A stretch of 64,000 nt of DNA from Bos javanicus (GCF_032452875.1 NC_083876.1:27316001-27380000), one strand, 5' to 3'; numbered from the stretch's first letter, positions 31,000-42,680 are shown. Notes: a model not told the origin generated them from the letters alone. A program made the numbers and translations.

Positions 31000-33524
31000 C
31001 TATGTATGTCCATGAAAGCATTCTAGGGATATCCATGATCATTTCCTTAAGTCTATGACTCGGAAGATACTGTATTTACATTTTTTGAGACATTTTATTT
31101 TACTATTTCAAATCCAACTGGCTAATTATTTCACGAAAATCAACTATGACCTTGTAGTCATGGTGTATGAAGAGCTTGTCCAAAGTGCAACTAATATCCA
31201 GTCTAACATATGAGCAAAGTTTTCTGAGACAGTCACATAACAAGCATCAAATGTTTGGATGAGCAACGAGGGGGTTCAGAGAAAGGTGAGCTGATGTCAA
31301 TGTCAGAGCCAGTTGGGGCCTTATCTCCTGTACTAAATCCTTCATTGTAGCATTGAGAAAGCTGATAGTTGTATGGAGAATCCTTTCCTCAACAGCCATG
31401 GTCCTCAAACTTAATGTACCCTTTTAAAGTAATTTTAAAAAGCCATGTACCCCTCACAGAGGGGTATATTTAATCTATTAAATGTAAGTTTAAAATTTTA
31501 ATTTTGAGATGAACATTTAATTTTTCATGGTGCATTTAAATAGCAAGGACTATGAGCTGTGCCACATTAAAAATAATGTTTTGGAATAAAACTCACATAA
31601 GCATTTTAATTAATCCAGAGTTATCTAAATACTAGAGAGAATGACATGAACAAGATTTTATTTACAGCTTTAAGTTTTACTTTATTCCTATTTGTTTCTG
31701 AAAGCATAATTTCTATCCTATTCTCACTGAATTTTACACTACTGCAATAAGTTTTATGCCTGAAAGTCTTTCTATTGATATTTCTCTGCAATAAAAATAT
31801 GCAGAAATGACTTTAAAAACTCCTCAAGACCATATAAGTAAGTGTAAAAATAACTGTCTTCTGGATTTAATTGCAATTAAAATTATTTGAAGGGCACAAT
31901 TATCAAAACAAAACGTATCTGAAGTTGTGGTGATTATTAAACAGATCACAATTACTAGAAGTTAATCTTTTAATGAAATGGATAGCTTGGCCTTTTTCCA
32001 TTATTTCATGTATTCCATGGGTGACCATGACTTAGTGCTAAAATAAGACAGGACCCAGCATCAACTTTCTTCCATTTTCAGTTTTTTATTGTCTTTTTTA
32101 CTGTAACTGTGGAGATTCTTTGTTTACATAAATAAATAGATGGAGATGGAAGAAACGCCTTCCATTATAGCAGTGTCACTCAAATCCTTGAACTCCTCAG
32201 CTAAATGCCAGAAGTCAGTGATCTTTCATCAAAAATTATTTTAATCATATATTGGCTGACAACTCAATTAGGCCCTTCTGCAACTTTGCTTAAATAGAGA
32301 ATTGTAGACCACTTGACTTGCTAATAGATTTGTTACACAGTCGGAGCCATGTCACGTGTCAATACTAAAACCAAATTGTCTCTTACTTTATTATGGTGGT
32401 GGAGGGTGACGGGTGGAGGCAGGTGGGTATCGTCAAAGTTCTGAGTCTATATACCAGTGGGAAAGCCTCATACAACCCAGGGAATACAGTTTAAAGTCCA
32501 CTACCCAATAGTGTGATGGCAATTTATACTACATGTATATATGTTCACTTCTCCTGATAGTATACTACAGAGTAAAACTAGAGCACACCAATTTGAATCA
32601 AATGACTTCAACTGAAGATCTCCCAAGGATCTTCCTTTATTATCAGCAAATAAACATACACACATTAATGGTTCAAATATCTATTGCAATTCAGTGTTAA
32701 GACAAGTTATGCAGAAATCTTCCAAAGAACGCCAGGACTTATTTTTATATGCCCAAGAAGATTGTATCAGCCAAATAAGGCAATGCATTATTAGTAATAC
32801 TCATTCATCCATTCAGCTATGATTTTTGGAAAGCAACTAGATGTATTTCCTTAGTTGGTTTCTGAGAAATAGAAAATTGGTTCAAACCTAAACAATGTTT
32901 TTTGGCTCCAAACACCATTTCTCAGAGTTACGAGGACTTATTAAGAAAGCAGCCAAGTACTTAGAGCAGTGTTGACCAGTGTTTCAGCTTTAGGAGACTA
33001 CAAGCTGAGGCTCTCCTTGTTCCGTGGTAAATCCATGGAACCCACAACCAAATAAACACAGCGCAGCTGAGAATGCCGACAGCACAACCTCTAAAAAACC
33101 AAGCGTGTGTCAATTTTTATTAGTAAAATATAGTTCCTTCAGAACTTATTCTTTGGTTTGTATTTTTAGCATATATTTGCCATGAGATGAAACTGTAGGA
33201 GAAATTTTACTAAGAATGAAAAGAAAGAAAACAAAAAGCAAGAGAGCACATGGCCTTTGGTAGGCACTAAAATCATAAGCAAAACGTTTATATTTGTAAT
33301 TTATAGATAATTTAACACCTATGTTTTTTTCCTTTATTTTTCCTGTAGGAACTATATTGAAGCAGATCTCACCCCTCCAGGAAAGCCAAAGGAAAAATAA
33401 TACTCACTGAAAAAGTGGGATTGCGATAGCTCTCCTTACTTACTCCTTGCCTTAAAGTCACCTTAACAAATGGCGCTGTCCACGCACCCTTTTTATAATG
33501 TGTGTGTAGGCGAGGGGGTTGGGG
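31000..33524. other. 2.5-kb repeat-poor stretch
   Basis: AT-rich DNA without a confidently recognised transposon. TGGTCCTCAAACTTAATGTA at 31399-31418 is reminiscent of a hAT terminus but no partner end was found. No exon-like frame. Confidence 0.42.
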
Positions 33525-34074
33525 GGCAGGCCGCTTTCTAAGATGATTCTCCATGACCCACACCCTTGTCAAATCATCTCCATCTCTGATATGAGAGGCA
33601 CCTGTGATATGATGGGCAGCCCTCCTGTGGTGAGGTTACTTGCTGCAGCTGACTTGAAGAAAACATGCATCTCTTCACTGGGCCTTAGCCAATCACACGA
33701 GCCCTTAAAATCTGCCTGGGGACATCAAGTCAGAGATGTGAAGCATGAGAAGGAAATTCTGTCACAGCTTTTGAAGATGGAGGGGAGGGGAAGCGAGGGG
33801 AGGGGACTCCCCCCACCCCACCCCGCCCCGCCCCGCCCAGCCCGATGTGAACGCAGATTGCCTCTAAAAGCTGAGAGCAGTCAGAAAAGAAAGAAAAATC
33901 TCAGCCCTTGTGTGTCAGGAACTGAACTCTGCCAAAATCACGAGAGACTGGAAGAGGACTCCGAGTTCAGCTGATAATGCAGCCCAGCTGACACCTCGCT
34001 TTTAGCTTCCTGGATCTTTAGTAGAAAATCAGCCCAGGCTTCTCACCTACAGGACTGTGAGCTAATAGGTGTTT
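33525..34074 (+). mobile_element. MLT1-like MaLR LTR, main part
   Basis: Block order: TGATATGAGAGGCACCTGTG, CCTGTGGTGAGGTTACTTGC, GGAACTGAACTCTGCCAAAA, CTGGAAGAGGACTCCGAGTT, AGCCCAGCTGACACCTCGCT and ACAGGACTGTGAGCTAATAG. That is the order in MLT1-type LTRs. The family letter is uncertain. It contains the C/G-rich tract at 33778-33843. A 151-codon frame here (33519-33974) is not a gene. Confidence 0.7.
33778..33843. repeat. G-run then C-run tract, quadruplex-capable
   Basis: GGAGGGGAGGGGAAGCGAGG is followed at once by GGGACTCCCC, then repeated CCCCGC units. Each strand has four or more runs of three to four G, so either strand could form a G-quadruplex, and the two halves are partly complementary (hairpin). 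Confidence 0.8.
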
Positions 34075-34149
34075 GTTTTCTTTTTTTTTTTTTTAATTTT
34101 ATTTTATTTTTAAACTTTACAATATTGTATTAGTTTTGCCAAATATCGA
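34075..34149 (-). mobile_element. 75-base L1 3' end nested in the LTR
   Basis: T-run then ATTTTATTTTTAAACTTTAC, AATATTGTATTAGTTTTGCC and AAATATCGA. Perfect 11-base target duplication AATAGGTGTTT (34064-34074 and 34150-34160). Same L1 subfamily terminus as the 20782 insertion. Confidence 0.94.
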
Positions 34150-34169
34150 AATAGGTGTTTTTAAGGCAC

Positions 34170-34546
34170 TGTCGGCTGGAAAACTGGCCCTCATACCTGG
34201 AGGGAGGGCAAGGAGAAACTGAAGAAAGAAGCAAGTGGTATGTTTAATAAGTAAAGGAACTTACATGGGAAGCTTGTCTTGGGTGGCCGCAAGATGAATT
34301 GATTTCAGGACCGCCTGCCAGAATCTTAAACGTTTATATAGAGCTCTTAACAGGGTCAGCCACATACACAGACCAGATGGTCTCAACAATACTCTCTCAA
34401 GGATAAACCTTGGAACAGTTCCTAGCACGGGAATGGTAGGTGGAGAGTACATTCCAAGCACAGGGAAAGGGACGAGGTACCTCCAATTGTCTGGGTCCAG
34501 CCTGTGGCCAACTATGGTCATGTCTTTCTGACGATCACCTCCAACA
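34170..34546 (-). mobile_element. solo endogenous-retrovirus LTR
   Basis: A 377-base LTR on the minus strand that starts TGTTGGAGGTG and ends CCGACA, with 5'-TG...CA-3' ends. It is flanked by a perfect 5-base duplication GGCAC (34165-34169 and 34547-34551). In its own orientation it has TATATAAACG followed about 100 bases later by ATTAAA. No internal retroviral sequence is present, so the proviral body was lost by LTR recombination. The family is not identified; ERVK-like ends are possible. Confidence 0.85.
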
Positions 34547-34602
34547 GGCACTCACTAAGTTTGTGGGAGCTTGTTCTACAATAACAGGAGACTAATATCC
34601 AT
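34547..34602 (+). mobile_element. MLT1-like LTR, 3' end after the insertion
   Basis: ACTCACTAAGTTTGTGGGAG to ACAGGAGACTAATATCC is the normal MLT1 terminus. Removing 34075-34149 and 34170-34546, with one copy of each target duplication, joins it to the ACTGTGAGCTAATAGG part. Confidence 0.8.
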
Positions 34603-35239
34603 GCATTCTGCACACGGACTGTGAGGGAAGTTGGAGTACCTTCAAAAAGTCTGGAAGGGTGCTACCCTGCTACCCGTCCAGAATAATCTGGACGCAGTCT
34701 ATCTACTGGTTTGGGCTCTGTACTGCGAACAAAAGCCCACTAGTGTCCACTAAAAGGAAAATAAATTTGCTTGATGGAAACCAAGAATCGAAGCCATAAT
34801 TATTTGAAAACTACAATATGAAAGAGATTGATTCTCTACTTCTCTAATTCTCATTCTGTTTATTAAGCATCCAAACAATGAATGGACTACACTTTGCTTA
34901 TATAAATACTCTCATTTAACAGTCACAACTCCATGAAGCAGTTACATTCCAATGAGAAACCAGAGTCCTAAATTTATCTTTAATGTATTTGGTGTTTTCT
35001 TAATCTTGTATCTCTCCTATATTTTATACCTTTTAAACAGCCACACCACACACAACCTCACCACCAAACCAGTTATTGAAGTCTGAGACCTCTCACTTTT
35101 AGTTCTAGACTCAGTTCTTTGGAATTACCCATTTGAGTATATTGTTCCCAGAGTTTGCTGCAGGTTCACTTTATTTATACACATAAGGTATATAGTTTAA
35201 TCCTTCCTAAAGCTGTGAATTTTTTCAGCCCCAGTTGCC
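34603..35239. other. single-copy DNA
   Basis: No repeat recognised. Confidence 0.45.
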
Positions 35240-35388
35240 TAGGAGAACCACCCAGGAGCATTAACCATCCACTGCTTGGGTCCCTGCATCAGAGATAATG
35301 ATTTAACTGATCTGAAGTGGGGCCTGAGCTTGAAATTTTTGAATCTGCCCCGGAGATTCTACAATGGAGCCAAGGTTTAGACCTCTGA
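35240..35388 (+). mobile_element. MER5A-like hAT MITE
   Basis: GGAGAACCACCCAGGAGCAT, CATCAGAGATAATGATTTAA, GTGGGGCCTGAGCTTGAAAT and GGAGATTCTACAATGGAGCC fit the MER5A (hAT-Charlie) order. The terminal inverted repeats are lost. Confidence 0.7.
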
Positions 35389-36323
35389 TGCAGAGTTGGT
35401 TCATACTTTGGAAAGAATTTACAGGGAATATTACCTGGACTGAAAGCAGTGGGGAAAGGGAAACACCAACAGGCTGCAGGGTCCTGCTTTTGCCCCAAGA
35501 TAACTGTCTGGGCAACCGAGGACTTAAATTCCACACTGAAAAGAAGGTGTGTTAAATGTGCTAAATGTTTCACAGCTACGTTGATACAAATAGTCCTGTG
35601 GGCCTTTCTACAGTAGGAGTGTAATTTCAAAAAATTTACACTGTTGCTTTATTTAATGTTTCTATTTAAGCCTATTTAAAAGAAGTATCTTCATTTTCTA
35701 AAAATCACTGCTTGTATTCCTCTTATTCATCTCCTTCCATTCAGCTTAGTATGTAATGTGATCCTTTTGTTTCAGGCTTCAACTTGATTGTTTGCAACTT
35801 CTTTTATTTATTTATTTTGGGTATTTATATAAACAGGGTATATAAATGTATCTCATTTACCCTATTTAAATATATTCTATTTATCCCATAAATATAACTA
35901 TATTTCTATAAATAGGATACTTTTGGTATCCTATTTAAAGTCTGTCATTAACTTTTTCTTTGTGCTAATTTAAGCCTGTTTTTTAATTATTTGTGTTTTA
36001 ATGGGAACATCTTTGTTAACAAACACAGAAATGTATAAAACAGAAAGCATATTTGCATGTGTAATATAACCCCAAAGGTGAATCTCTCTTACACTCTACA
36101 ATTCAGTCATACCTGATGTATTTAGCTCCTTGAATATATTAAATATCTCTGACCTGTAGGCTTTCTTAGATGTTATTTCCTTTGCCTTAAATAAATTTTC
36201 CTGGTAAACTCTTCCTTCTCTTTCTGGTTTCAGTTAAACAGCTTTCTGCTTTTTTTAAGATGGAGTGTATCTTTCCAGACTTTGAATGTATATAAATATA
36301 TATATAAATGGGATCACTCCATT
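35389..36323. other. AT-rich single-copy DNA
   Basis: TATAAA-type runs at 35805-35945 form imperfect inverted repeats of simple AT sequence, and a TATATA run lies at 36289-36305. No gene feature recognised. Confidence 0.45.
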
Positions 36324-37357
36324 TCAGTTCAGTTCAGTTCAGTCGCTCAGTCGTGTCCGACTATTTGTGACCCCATGAATCGCAGCACGCCAGGCCTCCC
36401 TGTCCATCACGAACACCTGCAGTTCACTCAAACTCATGTCCATCGAGTCGGTGATGCCATCCAGCTATCTCATCCTCTGTCATCCCCTTCTCCTCCTGCC
36501 CCCAATCCCTCCCAGCATCAGAGTCTTTTCCAATGAGTCAACTCTTCGCATGAGGTGGCCAAAGTATTGGAGTTTCAGCTTTAGCATCAGTCCTTCCAAA
36601 GAACACCCAGGACTGATCTCCTTCAGAATGGACTGGTTGGATCTCCTTGCAGTCCAAGGGACTCTCAAGAGTCTTCTCCAACACCACAGTTCAAAACCAT
36701 CAATTCTTTGGTGCTCAGCTTTCTTCGCAGTTCAATTCTCACATCCATACATGACCACTGGAAAAACCATAGCCTTGACTAGACGGACTGTTGTTGGCAA
36801 AGTAATGTCTCTGCTTTTCAATATGCTATCTAGGTTGGTCATAACTTTCCGTCCAAGGAGTAAGCGTCTTTTAATTTCATGGCTGCAGTCACCATCTGCA
36901 GTGATTTTGGAGCCCAAAAAATAAAGTCTGACACTGTTTCCACTGTTTCCCCATCTATTTCCCATGAAGTGATGGGACCAGATGCCATGATCTTCATTTT
37001 CTGAATGTTGAGCTTTAAGCCAACTTTTTCACTCTCCACTTTCACTTTCATCATGAGGCTTTTTAGTTCCTCTTCACTTTCTGCCATAAGGGTGATGTCA
37101 TCTGCATATCTGAGGTTATTGATATTTCTCCCTGCAATCTTAATTCCAGCTTGTGCTTCTTCCAGCCCAGCATTTCTCATGATGTACTCTGCATATAAGT
37201 TAAATAAGCAGAGTGACAATATACAGCCTTGACGTACTCCTTTTCCTATTTGGAACCAGTCTGTTGTTCCATGTCCAGTTCTAACTGTTGCTTCCTGACC
37301 TGCATATAGGTTTCTCAAGAGGCAGGTCAGGTGGTCTGGTATTCCCATCTCTTTCAG
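36324..37357 (-). mobile_element. BovB LINE, 1.0-kb 3' part
   Basis: Antisense BovB from a TTCAGTTCAG tail to the reverse transcriptase core. Younger-group markers on its coding strand: CACCTCATGCG and GGGAGGGATTGGGGG. It is one of the least diverged copies. No clear target duplication was found. Confidence 0.94.
36839..37348 (-). pseudogene. BovB reverse transcriptase, partial with YADD
   Basis: A 169-codon open frame in the antisense BovB. From the start it has GIPDHLTCLLRNLYAGQEA, then IGKGVRQGCILSLCLFNLY, IAGRNINNLRYADD (catalytic aspartates present) and KLNIQKMKIMASGPITSW. A one-base loss in TTTATTTTTTGGGC shifts the frame where GSKITADGD is expected. The N-terminal fingers, the endonuclease and any promoter are missing, so it is inert. 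Confidence 0.9.
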
Positions 37358-38740
37358 TTATATTGTGTTTATTTTCATTCAAAATAATGTTATAAAATTT
37401 TCTATGTCACTATATGTAGATCTAACTTATTATTTAACATTACAGAATTTCATTTTTTTCTTTATACTTCTTTCCTATTTACCAATTATTTTGATACAGA
37501 TTTTTAGCAGTGAAACATGTTACAGTCAAGATTCTTGTACATACATATTAGTTCACCTATATATTTATTTGCATAGATTTCATCTGGTTGGATTACTGAG
37601 TCAAAAAATTCTTCATTTAAATTTAATTTTGACACATTTTGCTGAATTTTTCTCCATAAGTTCTTCCCAATTTAATTTCCATCAACAGTGTTATTCTTTT
37701 AAAGTTCACCATTTTATTTTATTTGTTAAATGTTAACTCATTATCATTTTATTATAAAAAGCCATTTATATTTACCTTAATCAATGCATGTATCAACTGC
37801 TATAAATATTTCAGTAATGATCAAAGTGATTCATTTCACAAAACTGTGAGAGTTGAATAGTGCAAAACAAGTCTCTAGGTCAAAATTTTAAATCTTAACT
37901 CATCTATGGAATTCATAAAAGGTAACAGCTTTCCTAAGTTTAATCTTGTTTAATGCAAACCTAATAAAGTAAATATTTCACAGATAAAATTAATTTTCAT
38001 GTGTAGCAGAAAATCTGTTTCAGAAGTATATGCACACACTAAAACTATGATGGCAGACCCAGTATCATTTTTCTGTTTTTGATATTAGTGTAATATATTT
38101 TAGATTCTCATATGTCAGTTGTATTTATACATATGTTGAAGTTATGAATAGCAAACAATTTTACACATTTTCCAAAGTCTTGGGAGTCCATAGAAGTATA
38201 GGTAAAATTTTTAATACAATTCCTATTTAAAAAGCAGGAATGAAAGAATTAGTAAGAGCAACAAGAAGAACAACAGAAACAGCAGCAGCAACAACAACCA
38301 CCTAAGACTTCACTTTAGAGAATGGAGAATCTCTGACAAAATATTGGTTTACCCTTATTTCTTCCTAATAGCAAATTTACCAAAATAATAATAATAATAA
38401 CTACTACATAAAATTCCCAGAGTTTTAACTTGTAACAGACTATCCTAACACTTAACGTTGTGAATGGAAAGTATATCCGTGACTGTTTACCTTAATTTGG
38501 TTAAGAATATGAAGCAGCACATGCTATTCAGGTTGCAGAAAATACCATGAATATCTGCTAATTAGACAAGAAGTAAGTGGCTAGTGGGAAAATAGGGGAT
38601 ATCAGAATATCCTTCCTAGCCCAGTCATCATTCAGTGCCAAAGTTAAGAAGAAAAGTGATGTGGAAAATTTCAACAGATATATTTATGATAATGCTTATG
38701 ATACCAGATACGGTCAGAGACAAGAAAAAGAAGCTACAAG
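37358..38740. other. AT-rich single-copy DNA
   Basis: No transposon recognised. AGCAGCAGCAACAACAACC (38281-38299) and AATAATAATAATAA (38385-38399) are short simple runs. Confidence 0.45.
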
Positions 38741-38768
38741 GGGGGTGTGTGTGTGTGTGTGTGTGTGT
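38741..38768 (+). repeat. (GT)n microsatellite
   Basis: G-run followed by about 11 GT units. Confidence 0.95.
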
Positions 38769-39516
38769 CTTTCTCTTTCTTGCTATCTCCCTCAATCTCT
38801 TCCTCAGAGATTGCCCACTGTCTTATAAATTTGTAGGGCTGGAAGGACATTGTATCCCATTATGTTCCGAGATCACTAATAATCCCTCATCAGAGTTCCA
38901 TCTAACACCTCTGACCCAAGGCCACCTGACCAAGTCGTGCCCCTTCCTAGAGATGGGTGTTCGTGGGCTCATCAGGAAGACCATTCATTCCACAGGCCAC
39001 AGTAATGTCAGGGAGCTTTTCAGCTCTTTACTGGATATCTCAGAAAGAAAGTCTCACACGCATTTCCCAATCAATCTGTCCAAATTCATTTTATTCCCTG
39101 CTGAAAAACTGTTTTCTAAATTTTGCCCCCGTCACAGTTAACAGTCTTACTGTCAGCTGTACCACACTAGAGCCTATGGCCTTCTCTCTGACCCACTCCC
39201 TTCCCCACGCCCAAGGCCTGGCTCATAGCGCGTACTGAGGAACAGCATGTAAATGAAAAAGAAACAAAGAAGGGATGGAAGAAAGGAAGAAGGAAAAGAA
39301 TAGGTAGGGAGAGAAAAAGAATGGAAAGGAGGTAGTTTCTTTTAATTGGGGAATATACTGAGGTCCAAGTGCATTGTTTTTCCACACTGATAACCCTTGG
39401 TCAGACACTTCCATCTTTTTAAATTGCATTATTACAACTGGCTACTAATTTGTCTCCTGCCACCTGTCCATCACTCCCTTATCTCTCAAAATTGTTCCAT
39501 CACAATAGTAATGGTT
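38769..39516. other. single-copy DNA
   Basis: Purine-rich AAGGAAGAAGG-type segment at about 39254-39335. A 168-codon plus frame over 38635-39141 starts before the microsatellite and encodes a Val-Cys run through it, so it is a chance frame. Confidence 0.45.
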
Positions 39517-39926
39517 TGCTGTTGTTCAGTCAGTCACTCAGTCCTCTCTGACTTTCTATGACCCCATGAATTGCAGCACACCAGGCTTCCCTGTCCTTCA
39601 CTATCTCCCAGAGTTTGCTCAAACTCATGTCCATGGAGTTGGTGATGCCATCCCACCATCTCATTCTCTATCATCCCCTTCTCCTCCTGCCTTCAATCTT
39701 TCCCAGAATTAGGGTCTTTTTCCAATGAGTTGGTTGTTAGCATCAGGTGGCCAAAGCACCAGTACAATGGATATTTAGGGTTGATTCCCTTTAGGATTGA
39801 CTGGCTTGATCTCCTTGCAGTCCAAGGGAGTCTCAAGAGTCTTCCAGCACTACAGTTGGAAAGCATCAGTTCTTCGACACTCAGCCTTCTTTATGTTTCA
39901 ACTCTCCCATCTGTAACATCACATCT
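39517..39926 (-). mobile_element. BovB LINE 3' end
   Basis: Antisense; tail GTTGTTCAGTCAGTCACTCA. Perfect 9-base target duplication GTAATGGTT (39508-39516 and 39927-39935). The coding strand reads GGGAAAGATTGAAGG, an older-group marker. Confidence 0.92.
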
Positions 39927-39983
39927 GTAATGGTTACCTCTGGTTTAAAACATATTTAATGAATCCCACTATTTATAACTATA

Positions 39984-40201
39984 TTCTTCCCTGATGGCTC
40001 AGCAGTAATGAATCTGCCTGCAGTGCAGGGGACACGAGTTCCATCCCTGGGTCAGGAAGATCCCCTGAAGAAGGAAAGAGCAACCCACTCCAGTATTCTT
40101 GCCTTAAAAACCCACCAGACAGAGTCTGGTGGGCTACAGTCCAAGGGTTCACGAAGAGCAGACATGACTGAGCACACACACACGCACACACACACACACA
40201 T
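39984..40201 (+). mobile_element. Bov-tA SINE with (CA)n tail
   Basis: TTCCCTGATGGCTCAGCAGT through CCCACTCCAGTATTCTTGCC to GACATGACTGAGCACA, merging into ACACACGCACACACAC. TATTTATAA is repeated on both sides (39970-39978 and 40204-40212). Confidence 0.9.
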
Positions 40202-40212
40202 ATTATTTATAA

Positions 40213-40688
40213 ATTATGTTCAAATTTCTTACCTTAATCTGGGCCTTCAAGTACAATTATTAGTGGGCTTTTATAGCTCCCTCTTAGGAGCCCCAAACCC
40301 AAGGCCCCTCCTACTCCCATCTATATCAAGGTCATAAGAGGGTACAGGTGACACAGAACTGTCACACTTGCCACCTTTCTGCATGCAGTGTTCACAAAGT
40401 GAAATAATATAACCTGAATCCTTCTCTTCTAAACCCCATACAGCTAATCTCTCCTTAGAGAGACTGTCAACCTGAAAGTCACATCTATAAACCCTTTGAC
40501 ATCTTCAGAATGAAAAAGTCCTACCCTCTTTGTGTGTCTACAAAATTTGGTTAAATCTATTACAGTATTCATTTTAGTGTAAAAGGGATAAGTACAGCAA
40601 TAATAAAGAGCACATAATTTTATAGTCCAGGAACCCTTAGTGTGTCAGCTCCTCTGAAGCCTAACCAGGCTCTGCCATTTATGCATCT
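40213..40688. other. single-copy DNA
   Basis: No repeat recognised. Confidence 0.45.
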
Positions 40689-40874
40689 TTTTTTTAATAT
40701 AAATGTATTTATTTTAATTGGAGGCTAATTACTTTACAATATTGTATTGGTTTTTCCATACATCAACATGAATCTGCCATGGGTGTACATGTCTTCCCCA
40801 TCCTGAACCCCCTCCCACCTTCCTCCCCATACCAACCCTCTGGGTCATCCCAGTGCACCAGCCCTGAGCATCTT
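40689..40874 (-). mobile_element. 5'-truncated L1 3' end, 186 bases
   Basis: T-run, ATTTTAATTGGAGGCTAATT, TTTTTCCATACATCAACATG and CCTGAACCCCCTCCCACCTT up to GTGCACCAGCCCTGAGCA. Seven-base target duplication TGCATCT (40682-40688 and 40875-40881). Confidence 0.92.
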
Positions 40875-40881
40875 TGCATCT

Positions 40882-41076
40882 CTAGCACCCAAGGCAGAGC
40901 CAACAACAGCTATGCAAATGTCAGCCTACTTAGTGGACAGCAACCTGTAGAATTTTTTCCAGACTAAAAAAAAAAGTTAGGTCACATGACATTTATATTT
41001 TTTACAGACCCAACCTAAAGAAATTATTTCCACTTATCAAAAAGGTTTATGTGTTAAGTTCACCTTTCATAAATGG
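40882..41076. other. single-copy spacer
   Basis: No feature recognised. Confidence 0.45.
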
Positions 41077-41282
41077 ACTTACCAGGCGGTTCAGTCAGTA
41101 AAGAGTCTGCCTGCAATGCAGGAGACCCAGGTTCAATCCCTGGGTTGGGAAGATCCCCTGAAGAAGGAAATGGCAACCCACTCCAGTATGCTTGCCTGGG
41201 GAATCCCACGGACAGAGAAGCCTCACGGGCTAGAGTCCATGGAGGCACAAAGAGTCAGACATGACTGAGGGACTAACACTTT
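41077..41282 (+). mobile_element. Bov-tA SINE
   Basis: Sense: GACTTACCAGGCGGTTCAGT, CAATGCAGGAGACCCAGGTT, GGAAATGGCAACCCACTCCA and GACATGACTGAGGGACTAAC. No clear target duplication. Confidence 0.92.
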
Positions 41283-41470
41283 CACTTTCTGTCATGTATA
41301 TCACAGTGCTCCAGTGTTCCTCACATTTGAATCTGCACCCCCAGATCACTCTGATATTGACCCACTTCAATAAATATGAACCAAGTAAGATACACTGATC
41401 TTGATGCCCCCAAACAAACACCCTCTTCCTACCATCTCCCTCCTCTGTTTGGTCTAGCTCTCACTTTTGT

Positions 41471-41509
41471 TCTCTCTCTCTCTCCCTCTTTCTTTCTTCC
41501 TCTTCTTCT

Positions 41510-41582
<73 letters not shown>

Positions 41583-41586
41583 ACAC
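41471..41586 (+). repeat. (TC)n(AC)n compound microsatellite
   Basis: TC repeats, a TTC-rich section, a perfect (TC)n block of about 40 bases and an (AC)n block of about 28 bases. The polypyrimidine half is a mirror repeat (triplex-prone) and the AC half can adopt Z-DNA. Confidence 0.96.
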
Positions 41587-41775
41587 TTTGGGAAAATTAC
41601 GGTGTTTTGGACTTAACCCTCTTCATTAGGTTCAGTCCTCTCCCAACAGCCAGTGCTTTCTTTTCAGTAAATCAATTTCAACAAACAGGTTTGGACTATA
41701 TTTCACTTTCCTGTAATTTTAGTCCTTTTGCCACCGAATGAAATACCAGCAAGTCATATAAGAGATATATAAGTT
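41587..41775. other. single-copy spacer
   Basis: No feature recognised. Confidence 0.45.
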
Positions 41776-42680
41776 AAGGCTATATGGTCACCCTGCTTAT
41801 TTAACTTATATTCAGAGTACATCATGTGAACTGCCAGGCTGGATGAAGCACAAGCTGGAATCAAGATTGCCAGGAGAAATATCAATAACCTCAGACACGC
41901 AGATGATACCACCCTTGGGGCAGAAAGTGAAGAGGAAGAGAAAAGCCTCTTGGTAAAAGTGAAAGAGGAGAGTGAAAAAAATTGGCTTAAAGCTCAACAT
42001 TCAAAAAACTAAGATCATGGCATCTGGTCCCATCAGTTCACTTCATGGCAAATAGATGGGGAAACAATGGAAACAGTTACAAACTTTATTTTCTTGGGCT
42101 TCAAAATCACTGCAGATGGTGACTGCAGCCATGAAATTAAAAGATGCTTGCTCCTTGGAAGAAAAGCTATAACCAACCTAGACAGCATATTAAAAAGCAG
42201 AGACATTACTTTGCCAACAAAGTTCCATCTAGTCAAAGCTATTGTTTTTCCAGTAGTCATGTATGGATATGAGAGTTGGACCATAAGGAAGGCTGAGCAC
42301 TTAAGAATTGATGCTTTTGAATTGTCTTGTTGGAGAAGACTCTTGAGAGTCCCTTGGACTGCAAGGAGATCCAACCAGTCCATCCTAAAGGAAATCAGTC
42401 CTGAATATTCATTGGAAGGACTGATGCTGAAGCTGTTCCAATACTTTGGCCACCTGATGGGAAGAAGTGACTCATTGGAAAAGACTCTGACGCTGGGAAA
42501 GATTGAAGGCAGGAGGAGAAGGGGACGATAGCAGATGAGATGGTTGGATGGGATCACCAACTTGATGGACATGAGTTTGAGCAAGCTCTGGGAGTTGATG
42601 ATAGACAGGGAAGCCCTGTGTGCTGCAGTCCATGGGGTCACAAAGAGTTGGACATGACTGAGTGACTGAACTGAACTGAA
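41776..42680 (+). mobile_element. BovB LINE, 0.9-kb 3' part
   Basis: Starts in the reverse transcriptase (GTCACCCTGCTTATTTAACT) and runs to GAACTGAACTGAA. The catalytic box reads HADD. Older-group markers CACCTGATGGG and GGGAAAGATTGAAGG. The frame 42067-42531 shows ITADGDCSHEIKRCLLLGRK and MVMYG-like VVMYGYESWTIRKAEH. An AATA tetramer run follows at 42706-42725. Confidence 0.93.

Noticed and set aside
33480..33860. CpG island or promoter
   Set aside because: GC is raised locally by the C/G-run, but CpG sites are few and the sequence belongs to a degraded LTR.
33519..33974. 151-codon frame over the GC-rich tract
   Set aside because: It lies in an MLT1-like LTR and includes Pro/Ala-rich translation of the C-runs; not a viral or host gene.
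36839..37348. Reverse transcriptase frame with intact YADD as a functional gene
   Set aside because: It is a fragment of a 5'-truncated BovB, with no endonuclease or N-terminal RT and with a downstream frameshift.
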